Origin: an uncultured Zoogloea sp. | GTDB lineage: Bacteria > Pseudomonadota > Gammaproteobacteria > Burkholderiales > Rhodocyclaceae | Assembly (NCBI GenBank): GCA_937967645.1 | Contig: CALBTT010000102.1 | Span: forward strand, 1 to 55,892 | Length of the DNA: 55,892 bases | Direction: 5' to 3' | Part shown: positions 1-9,691 of the stretch, piece by piece | Layout: each line of letters opens with the position of its first letter | Numbering within the stretch: position 1 is the stretch's first letter | Translations under genes and position numbers: made by a program | The notes under the pieces: generated by a model | Databases searched by the model: none | Told to the model about the DNA's origin: nothing | What the model saw: only the letters and a program-made list of their open reading frames with translations

Positions 1-45
1 CCACCGAGATCTACACTCTTTCCCTACACGACGCTCTTCCGATCT
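1..45 (+). other. Untrimmed Illumina P5/TruSeq adapter
   Basis: Bases 1-45 match the 3' part of the Illumina universal P5/TruSeq read-1 adapter, ending in the diagnostic GCTCTTCCGATCT. Genomic sequence starts at base 46. Read on the minus strand, the adapter adds five spurious residues (RKSVV) and a stop to the hrpA frame. This is library contamination, not biology. Confidence 0.98.
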
Positions 46-3000
46 GGCGCCGGGGCGTCCGCCGCCGGCACAATGCGCGCCGACTGGAAGCGCGCCGCCA
101 CCTGGTCCTTGAAGCGGGTGCGCAGCTCCGCCAGGTTGCGGGACTGGCCGAGGATGCGGCCATGCTCGTCCTGCACCCGGAAGTTCATGAAGCAGTGGGG
201 GTTCAGGTTCTCGGGGCGGAAGCTCTCCATCGGCAGCTTGAGGGACACCCGCTCTTCGACGAAGCGCTGCAGCGCCTTGATGAGGGGATCGTCCTGGTCG
301 AACTCACCGGCCTCGTAGCGCTCCATGAAGGCCGCGGCGCTGTCGGCCATCGGCTGCAGGCGGTGGCGGTGTTTCTGCGGCACGGTCTTGAGCAGGGCCA
401 TGACCTTCTCTTCGAGCAGGCCGGGCACCAGCCACTCGCAGCGGTTGGCCGGCACCTGGTTGAGCATCGCCAGGGGCACCAGCAGCGTCACGCCATCGTC
501 GGCTTCGCCGGGCTGGTGCAGATAGGCGAGCTTGAGCTTCTGGCCCAGCACCTCGAGGCTGGCCGGGAAGCGATCGGTGGTGATGCCCTCCGCGTCGTGG
601 CGCATCAGCTGGTCGCGGGTCAGCTGCAGCAGCTTGGGCGCCTTGCGCTCGGCCTCCTTGCGCCAGGCTTCGAAGCCGGCCAGGTCGAGCACATCCGGCG
701 GCAGCTTGGCGTCGTAGAAGGCGTAGATCAGCTCCTCGTCCACCAACACGTCGGGCCGCCGGGACTTGTGCTCCAGGCGTTCGATCTCGGCCATCAGGCG
801 ACGGTTGTGGGCCAGGAAGGCCATGCCCCGGGCCGGGCCCTCGGCGATCTCGCCCTGCACCAGGCCTTCGCGGATGAACAGCTCGCGGCACAGGTCCGGG
901 TCGATCTCCCGATAGCTCACACCGCGCCGCGGGTAAACGGTGAGCCCGTACAGGGTGCCCCGCTCCCAGCCCCGCACGGCGCCGCTGGCCTTGGACCAGT
1001 GGGGCTCCGAGACCTGGCGCTTGAGCAGGTGGCCACCCACCTCCTCCAGCCATTCGGGCTCGATGCGGGCCAGGCAGCGGGCGAACAGGCGCGAGGTGTC
1101 CACCAGCTCGGCGCCCATGATCCACTTGCCCGCCTTCTTGGCGATGGCCGAGCCGGGATGCGGCCAGAACTTGATGCCCCGGGCGCCCAGGTAGCTGCCA
1201 GCGGCAGGCCCCGAGGCATCCTCGATCTTGCAACCCACATGGCCCAGCAGGCCGCTGAGCAGGGCCTTGTGGATGGCCTCGAAGCTGGCCGGCTTGTCGT
1301 TCTCCTTCCAGCCGTGTTCGGTGCACAAGGTATGCAGCTGGGTGAACACATCGCGCCATTCGCGCAGGCGCAGCCAGGACAGGAAGTGGGTCTTGCACCA
1401 GGCCTTCTGCTTGCTGGAGCTCTCGTGGCGTTGCACCTCCTCCCAGGCCTTCCAGAGGTTCCAGTACCACAGGAACTCGGATTTCTGGTCCTGCTCGGGG
1501 CCGCGGAAGCGGGCATGCGCCTGGTCGGCGGCGGCCTGGCGCTCGGGCGGACGCTCGCGCACGTCCTGGGTGGACAGGGCGGCGGCGACCACCAGCACCT
1601 CGGCCAGGCTGCCCCGGTCGCGGGCGGCCAGGATCATGCGGCCGATCTTGGGGTCCAGCGGCAGGCGGGCCAGCTCGCGGCCGATGGGGGTGAGGTTCAT
1701 GCCCCCCTCTCCCTCCTGCTCCTCCACCGCCCCCAACTCGGCCAGCAGCTGGTAGCCGTCGGCCACCATGCGCGGCAGGGGGGCGTCGATGAAGGGGAAG
1801 TCGGACACTTCGCCGAGCTTCAGCGACTTCATGCGCAGGATCACCCCGGCCAGGGAGGAGCGCAGGATCTCCGGATCGGTGTGGGCCGGGCGCTTGTTGA
1901 AATCGTCCTCATCGTAAAGGCGGAAACAGATGCCGTCACTGACCCGGCCGCAACGCCCGGCCCGCTGGCGCGCCGCCGACTGGGCGATCTTCTCGATCTG
2001 CAGCTGCTCCACCTTGTTGCGGTGGGAATAACGCTTGACCCGGGCCAGACCGGTGTCCACCACGTAGCGGATGCCCGGCACGGTGAGGGAGGTCTCGGCC
2101 ACGTTGGTGGCCAGCACCACCCGACGCCCCTTCGACGGCGCAAAGACCCGCGCCTGCTCCTGGGCGGACTGGCGGGCGAAAAGGGGCAGCACCTCGGTGC
2201 CGGCGGCGTGGTGGGCCTTGCGCAGGGCCTCGGCGGCCTCGCGGATCTCCCGCTCGCCGGGCAGGAACACCAGCACGTCGCCGGGGCCGCTGCGGTGGGC
2301 CTCGTCCACCGCATCGACCAGGGCGTCGTAAAGGTCGCGGTCGGGGCCGCGGTTGTCCTGGCGCGGTGCGGGCTCGCCCGGGCGGGCGGGCTTGGGCTCG
2401 TCCCGCTCCACTGGCCGGTAGCGCATCTCGATGGGGTACAGGCGGCCCGACACCTCGATCACCGGCGCCGGCGTGTCGCCCTTCCCGAAGTGGCGGGCGA
2501 AGCGCTCGGCGTCGAGGGTCGCGGAGGTGACGATCAGCTTCATGTCCGGCCGCTTCTGCAGCAGCTGGCGCAGGTAACCGAGCAGGAAGTCGATGTTGAG
2601 GCTGCGCTCGTGGGCCTCGTCGATGATCAGGGTGTCGTAGGCCGACAGCAGCGGGTCGCCCTGGGTCTCGGCGAGCAGGATGCCGTCGGTCATCAGCTTG
2701 ATGTAGCTCTGCGGGCCGATGCGGTCGGTGAAGCGGATCTTGTAGCCCACCGTGCTGCCGAGTTCGCTCTTCAGCTCCTGGGCGATGCGGCTGGCGGTGG
2801 CGCGGGCAGCGATCCGGCGCGGCTGGGTGTGGCCGATCAGGCCGGCGACGCCCCGCCCCAGCTCCAGGCAGATCTTGGGCAACTGAGTGGTCTTGCCGGA
2901 GCCGGTCTCGCCGCAGACGATGACCACCTGGTGGTCGCGAATGGCCGCGGCGATCTCGTCCTTGCGCTGATTGACCGGCAGCTCGAGCGGAAAGTCGGGC

Positions 3001-3197
3001 CGGGGCAGCGCATTGGCGCGGGCGATCAGCCTGGCTGCGGAGTCGGCGATGCGCAGGCGCAGGGCTTCGGGCAGCTCGGCCAGGCTGCGCGGCCGCTTCG
3101 GCAGGCGGCGCAGGTCACGGCGCAGGGCCGGCCGGTCGGCGGACAGGCACTGTTCGAGAAGGGAATAAGGATCTTGCCGGTCTTGCGGAGAGGCCAT
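46..3197 (-). CDS. hrpA: ATP-dependent RNA helicase HrpA, 3' end missing
   Basis: DEAH-box superfamily 2 RNA helicase of the HrpA family, which acts on structured RNA and stalled ribosomes. Visible motifs are the Walker A GETGSGKTT near residue 95, the DEAH box in IIDEAHERSLN near 190, motif III SATLD near 225, and QRAGRCGR of motif VI near 410. The helicase-associated and OB-fold regions follow, then the long HrpA-specific C-terminal region. About 1050 codons are present and the family usually has about 1300, so the C-terminus is lost at the contig edge. The apparent stop lies in adapter sequence. The ATG at 3197 fits the usual N-terminus. It lies 39 nt downstream of crcB on the same strand, so the two may be cotranscribed. 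Confidence 0.95.
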
Positions 3198-3236
3198 CGG
3201 GAATGCAGCGAAAATCGGAAATGAACCGGGAGTGGA

Positions 3237-3641
3237 TCAGGCGCGCAGGCTGTGGACGGTCCACATGCCCAGCGCGGTCATGGACAGGGAGCCCAGCAGA
3301 TGCAGGGCGGCGGCACCGAAAGCCCAGGCGTAGCGGGCCGTGTCGATCAGGTGCACGACCTCCGCCGAGAACGACGAAAAGGTGGTCAGCCCGCCCAGGA
3401 AGCCGGTCACCACGAAGAGTCGCACCTCGGGCGGAAGCTCGGGACGGAAGGCGAAGAAGGCCACCGCCACCCCCACCAGATAGCCCCCGAGCAGGTTGGC
3501 GGCCAGCGTACCCATCGGCAACTGGGACACCAGCGGGTTCAGGCGCAGGCCCAACCACCAGCGCAGCCAGGCCCCCAGCGCCGCACCGATGCCGATGGCG
3601 ACCAGGGCCAGCAGTGGAAAAGGGTGGGAATGAGCGGACAT
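3237..3641 (-). CDS. crcB: Fluoride ion channel CrcB/Fluc
   Basis: Small four-helix inner-membrane protein (134 aa) of the CrcB/Fluc family, which forms dual-topology dimers that let fluoride leave the cell. The family signature GGLTTFSSFS is at residues 83-92, and four hydrophobic segments can be followed along the chain. The start at 3641 (MSAHSHPF) gives the usual family length; an open frame extends 20 codons further upstream but runs through a strong hairpin. I looked for a crcB-type fluoride riboswitch upstream and did not recognise one. Confidence 0.92.
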   Translation of the reverse strand: MSAHSHPFPLLALVAIGIGAALGAWLRWWLGLRLNPLVSQLPMGTLAANLLGGYLVGVAVAFFAFRPELPPEVRLFVVTGFLGGLTTFSSFSAEVVHLIDTARYAWAFGAAALHLLGSLSMTALGMWTVHSLRA

Positions 3642-3654
3642 GCGCGGGATTTTA

Positions 3655-3689
3655 CCCTGCCCGGCCCGCTCCGGACGGGCCGGGCAGGG
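3655..3689. repeat. Perfect 14-bp inverted repeat before crcB
   Basis: Arms 3655-3668 and 3676-3689 (CCCTGCCCGGCCCG and its exact complement) flank a 7-nt loop. On the minus strand the hairpin ends 13 nt before the crcB start codon. No U-tract follows on either strand. It could be an attenuator, a translation-blocking stem, or a boundary between the divergent transcripts. Confidence 0.75.
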
Positions 3690-3845
3690 CTTGCGCGTCA
3701 AAACGGGTACTCCGCCCCAGCGGCGACGGGCCGGCTGTGACTTAATGCCTCAAGCTGGTGCAGGCGTTCGCCGATACACCGGGCGCCCCTTGAAGCAGTG
3801 CAGCGGACAGCCCCGCCAGCGCAGGCCATATCGACTGGAAATCAG

Positions 3846-5417
3846 ATGGATCGCCCCGACGCCCCTCTTTCTTCCCCTTCCGGAAGCGCAACACCGGACG
3901 CCCCACCCCTGCTCCAGCCACGCTTCGACTGCCGCAGCGGCGTGCTTGTCGCGGGTCAGCTGTATGCCGGCGGCGGAAGCGTCCCGAAGAGCGTGACGCT
4001 GCGGCGCATCGACGAACTTGACGCCGACGCCCTGCGGACGGCCTTCACCCAGCTGGCAGCCTGGAACCACGGTGGACGCACGCTGACCCTGGCGGTCAAT
4101 GCACGGCTGGATCTGCTGTGCTCGGCCGACTTTCCTGTGCGGCTAGGCGCCCTGCTGCTGGAAACACGCCTGGAGCCCTGCCACCTGGAAGTGAACATCG
4201 TTGCCCACCAGCGTGAGGTGTCCGACGCCGAGCTGGCAGCGCTGCAACACCTGCGGCAGAGCGGCATCCGCTTCGTCACCAGCGCAGCCAGCCCGATCAG
4301 CGCCCACCAGGCCTGGATCCGCCGCATGCCCCTCGACGGCCTGGAAGTGCCGGCCCGTCTGGTGCAGGACGTCACGGCCGATCCGGAAGGGGTCGCCATC
4401 ATCCGGGCCCTGGTCACCCGGGCCCACAACATGAAGCTGACGGTCAACGCCAAGGGTGTCCGCACAGCCCACGTGCTGTCGGTGATGAAGGCCTGCGGTT
4501 GCGACTCGCTGCAAGGCCCGCAGCCGGGTGAAGCCTGCAGCCTCGAGGCTTTTGCCGCCCGCCTCACGGAGGCCCCCACGGTGGGCCAGGGCACTGGCCA
4601 GACGGTGACCGGCGAACGGACCCTGCTGCTGGTGGATGACGAGCAGAACATCCTGTCCTCGCTGCGTCGCCTGCTGCGCCGGGACGGCTACACCATCCTG
4701 ACCGCCGCCAGCGGACAGGAAGGGCTCGAAGTGCTGGCAGCCAATCCGGTGGATGTGATCCTCTCGGACCAGCGCATGCCGGGCATGACCGGCGTTGAGT
4801 TCCTGCGCAAGGCCAAGGACATGTACCCCGAGAGCGTGCGCCTGGTGCTGTCCGGCTACACCGACCTGCAGTCGGTCACCGACGCCATCAACGAGGGCGC
4901 CATCTACAAGTTCCTGACCAAGCCCTGGGACGACGCGATGCTGCGGGCCAACATCGAAGAGGCCTTCCGCCGCAAGGCCCTGTCCGACGAGAACCTCCGC
5001 CTGTCCGCCGAGTTGCAGCACGCCAACCGGGAGCTGGCCCACATCAACGAGCAGCTGCGCAGCACGGTGGCCGAGCGGGAACGGCGTCTCAACCTGGACG
5101 AGCGCGCCCTCAGCCTCGCCCAGGAGGCCCTGGCGGCGATGCCGATGCCAGTCCTGGGGATCGCCCCGGACGGCATGCTCGCCCTGAGCAACCTGGCTGC
5201 GGAGCACCTGCTCGCCGACCGCTCGCCCCTGCTGGGCCAGTACGCCCAGGAGATCCTGCCCGAGGAGATCCTGCCGCTGATTGCGCGAGGTGACGGCAGT
5301 ACGGACCTCATCCTCGGCGGCAAGCCCTACCACGTGGACGTCCGCCCGCTGGCCGGCCCTGCCCAGGGCCGCAATTGCCTGCTGACCTTCACCCGTTGTC
5401 CGGCCCACCATGACTGA
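3846..5417 (+). CDS. Degenerate EAL-receiver-PAS signalling protein
   Basis: A 523-aa cytoplasmic protein. Residues about 25-240 align by eye with an EAL domain but lack its catalytic set: the ExTE position reads VNIVAHQ (116-122), DDFG reads SAAS (146-149), and AEGVET reads AKGVRT (202-207). The QG of the late motif survives. Residues about 258-375 are a CheY-like receiver with the acidic pair in VDDE, phospho-acceptor D308 in SDQRMPG, and KPW. A coiled coil and a small PAS-like segment end the protein. The ATG at 3846 is preferred to an upstream GTG at 3798. First gene of a packed operon; its stop overlaps the next start by 8 nt. Likely a phosphorylation-controlled binding protein rather than a phosphodiesterase. 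Confidence 0.8.
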   Translation: MDRPDAPLSSPSGSATPDAPPLLQPRFDCRSGVLVAGQLYAGGGSVPKSVTLRRIDELDADALRTAFTQLAAWNHGGRTLTLAVNARLDLLCSADFPVRLGALLLETRLEPCHLEVNIVAHQREVSDAELAALQHLRQSGIRFVTSAASPISAHQAWIRRMPLDGLEVPARLVQDVTADPEGVAIIRALVTRAHNMKLTVNAKGVRTAHVLSVMKACGCDSLQGPQPGEACSLEAFAARLTEAPTVGQGTGQTVTGERTLLLVDDEQNILSSLRRLLRRDGYTILTAASGQEGLEVLAANPVDVILSDQRMPGMTGVEFLRKAKDMYPESVRLVLSGYTDLQSVTDAINEGAIYKFLTKPWDDAMLRANIEEAFRRKALSDENLRLSAELQHANRELAHINEQLRSTVAERERRLNLDERALSLAQEALAAMPMPVLGIAPDGMLALSNLAAEHLLADRSPLLGQYAQEILPEEILPLIARGDGSTDLILGGKPYHVDVRPLAGPAQGRNCLLTFTRCPAHHD

Positions 5418-5733
5418 ACCCCTGCTCTCCCCCCTCGACCAGGCGCGCCCGGGAGACATCCTGGCCGCCGCGGTGACCGATGAAGGCGGCAGCGTGCTGC
5501 TGCCCGCCGGCCTGGTCCTGACGGAGTCCCATCTGGACAGCCTGCGCCGGCGTGAGATCACCCGGCTGCCGCTGCAGGTGGCTGCCACTCCCACCGACCC
5601 CGCTGAACTCGCGCGCCAGCGTGAGGCGATCCATCAGCGGGTCATGCACCTGTTCCGTCACACCGCCGGCGAGCCAGGCTCCAGCGCCCTGCTCCATGCC
5701 GTCATCAAGTTCCGCCAGGAGCAATGCCGTTGA
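5410..5733 (+). CDS. Small protein with HD-GYP/PilZ-type accessory module
   Basis: A 107-aa soluble protein with no signal peptide. Its N-terminal half (ARPGDILAAAV, then VLLPAGLVLTESHLDSL) resembles the C-terminal tail of the HD-GYP protein four genes downstream (LKPGMVLARDLV, then MLLAADFVLDESLIRQL) and, more loosely, the N-terminus of the PilZ protein at 37592-38470. The C-terminal half is helical and charged. It overlaps the preceding gene by 8 nt and the following one by 10 nt, so translational coupling is likely. Function unknown; an adaptor for the c-di-GMP proteins around it is inference. Confidence 0.72.
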   Translation: MTEPLLSPLDQARPGDILAAAVTDEGGSVLLPAGLVLTESHLDSLRRREITRLPLQVAATPTDPAELARQREAIHQRVMHLFRHTAGEPGSSALLHAVIKFRQEQCR

Positions 5734-6569
5734 CCCACCCATCCCTCGCCGAACTGGCCGACAAGATCCGGTTGTTGCCGGCGATGCCCATGATCGCCCT
5801 GGACGTCATCCGGTCGCTGCAGGACAGCGACCTGGATGTGGATGGCCTGGCCCGCCGCATCTCCCAGGACCAGGCCATCGCCGCGCGGGTCCTCCGGGTG
5901 GCCAACTCGCCCTTCTACGGGCTGCAGAAGCAGGTCGGCTCGATTCATGACGCCATCGTCGTGCTGGGACTCTCGACAGTCCGCTCGCTGGTCCTGGCCG
6001 CCTCCATGATCACCTGCCTGCCGGGCGGCGGTGCCGGCAGCTTCAGCCGCGATGCCTTCTGGCGCCACGGGCTGGGCACGGCGGTGGCGGCGGAGGCGCT
6101 GGCCCGGGTCCTGCAGCGCCCGCCCGAGCTGATGTTCATCGCCGGCCTTCTCCATGACATCGGCCGGCTGGCGATGGTGTCGCTTTATCCGGACACGTTC
6201 GCGGCCCTGCGGGAGCAGGCGCTCCGCGAGGACCGCCCGCTGGGCCTGCTGGAAGCCGGCTGCTTCGGCTTCGATCACGCCGAAGCCGGTGCCCGCCTGG
6301 CGGCACTGTGGAATTTCCCGCCCTCCATCGTCGATGCCATCGGCCGGCACCATACGCCGGGTGACACCTCCCCCGGCAGCCTGGCCGGCATCATTCACTA
6401 CGCCGATGCAATCGCGCGGGCCCTCGAACTGGATGGTGAAGTCGACGGGCAGGTCCCTCATCTCGACCAGGCCACCATCGACGGACTGGGGGTAAGCTGG
6501 GAACAACTGAACAGCGTGCTCGCGGAGACCCAGAGCCGCTTCGAGAGCTGTCGTCTCATGCTGGGTTGA
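5724..6569 (+). CDS. HDOD domain protein
   Basis: A 281-aa cytoplasmic HDOD-domain protein. The family pattern is visible: LPAMPMIALDVIRSL (18-32), a segment rich in sites typical of the fold around LRVANSPFYGL (57-67), and LLHDIGRLAM (142-151) containing H144-D145. HDOD proteins are non-catalytic relatives of HD phosphohydrolases and usually act as scaffolds or regulators in motility, biofilm and two-component pathways. The gene sits inside the signalling operon, 4 nt before the histidine kinase gene, which suggests it works with that kinase or with the downstream HD-GYP protein. Confidence 0.9.
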   Translation: MPLTHPSLAELADKIRLLPAMPMIALDVIRSLQDSDLDVDGLARRISQDQAIAARVLRVANSPFYGLQKQVGSIHDAIVVLGLSTVRSLVLAASMITCLPGGGAGSFSRDAFWRHGLGTAVAAEALARVLQRPPELMFIAGLLHDIGRLAMVSLYPDTFAALREQALREDRPLGLLEAGCFGFDHAEAGARLAALWNFPPSIVDAIGRHHTPGDTSPGSLAGIIHYADAIARALELDGEVDGQVPHLDQATIDGLGVSWEQLNSVLAETQSRFESCRLMLG

Positions 6570-6573
6570 ATCC

Positions 6574-8390
<1,817 letters not shown>

Positions 8391-8394
<4 letters not shown>

Positions 8395-9683
8395 CCTCCT
8401 CCCCCGACAACGCCCCTTTCACGCTGCTGTGTGTAGACGACGAAGCCAACATCCTGTCCTCCCTGCGCCGCCTGTTCCGGCCCCATGGCTACACGGTACT
8501 CACGGCTACCGGAGGGGCCGAGGGGCTGGAGATTCTCGGCAAGCAACCGGTGGACCTGATCATTTCGGACATGCGCATGCCCGGCATGGATGGCGCGGCC
8601 TTCCTGGCCGAGGCGCGCAAGCGCCACCCGGATACGGTGCGCCTGCTGCTGACCGGCTACGCCGACATGGACTCGACCATCGCCGCCATCAACGCCGGCC
8701 AGATCTCCCGCTACATCGCCAAGCCCTGGAATGACCAGGACGTGGTGCTGACCGTCCGCGAGGCCCTGGAGCGCAAGGCCCTGGAGCGGGAGAAGCGACG
8801 CCTGGAAGCCCTCACCCAGGCTCAGAACGCGGAGCTGAAGGCGCTCAACGCCAGCCTCGAGGACAAGGTTGAGGCGCGTACCACCGAGCTGAAGGCGGCC
8901 CACGAGAAGCTGAAGCAGCAGTTCCTGACCTCGATCCGGGTCTTCTCGAACCTCATCGAGCTCCGCGAAGGGGTGATCTCCGGCCACTCCCGGCGCGTCG
9001 CCGACCTGGCCCGCAAGATCGCCCTCAAGCTGAACTTCCCGTCCGCCGACGTTCAGGACGTGATGCTCTCCGGCCTGCTCCACGATGTCGGCAAGATCGG
9101 CCTGCCCGACGAGCTGCTGTCCAAGCCGGTCTCGCATATGAGCGGCGACGAGCTGGGCCTGCTGCGCAAGCACCCCATTACCGGCCAGGCCGCCCTGATG
9201 GGCATCGAGAACCTGCGCAAGGCGGGCACCTTCATCCGGGCCCACCACGAACGCTGGGACGGCCAGGGCTACCCCGACCGCCTGTCAGGCCTGGCGATTC
9301 CCTACGGCGCGAGGGTGCTGGCGGTCGCCAACGATTTCGACAGCCTGCAGATCGGCAGCCTGTCGCCACGCAAGATGAAACAGGACGAGGCGCTCACCTT
9401 CATCCAGCAGAACCGCGGCAAGCGCTACTGCCCCCAGGTGGTGGATGCGCTCATCGAAGTGCTCGGCGCCGCCGAGACGGCCAGCCAGACCGGCCACGAC
9501 CTGAACCCCTCCTCCCTGAAACCGGGCATGGTGCTGGCCCGGGATCTGGTGACCCGCGACGGGGTCATGCTACTGGCCGCCGACTTCGTGCTGGACGAGA
9601 GCCTGATCCGCCAGCTCCGGGAGCTGGAGGCCGCGGAGGGCATCCGTCTGTCGATCGCCATCCGCCCCGAAAAACACGCCTGA
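8391..9683 (+). CDS. Receiver/HD-GYP c-di-GMP phosphodiesterase (RpfG-like)
   Basis: A 430-aa response regulator. Receiver at 10-125 with VDDE and phospho-acceptor D60 in SDMRMPG; coiled coil at 125-180; HD-GYP domain at about 185-345 with GHS (198-200), HDVGKIGLPD (231-240) and HHERWDGQGYP (285-295). The HD pair and the GYP signature are both intact, so c-di-GMP hydrolysis is expected. A C-terminal tail (about 360-425) carries the LKPGMVLARDLV module shared with the 107-aa protein of the same operon. Last gene of the operon; it ends 8 nt from the convergent GGDEF/EAL gene. Confidence 0.94.
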
Positions 9684-9691
9684 GCGCGCCC

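Noticed and set aside
162..3224. A 1020-aa frame antisense to hrpA
   Set aside because: GC-rich shadow frame. Its composition (very high Gly/Ala/Leu/His/Gln) mirrors the codon pattern of hrpA, and hrpA shows unmistakable helicase motifs.
3642..3845. Fluoride (crcB-type) riboswitch
   Set aside because: The conserved crcB-motif sequence blocks were not found on the minus strand; only a perfect hairpin is present.
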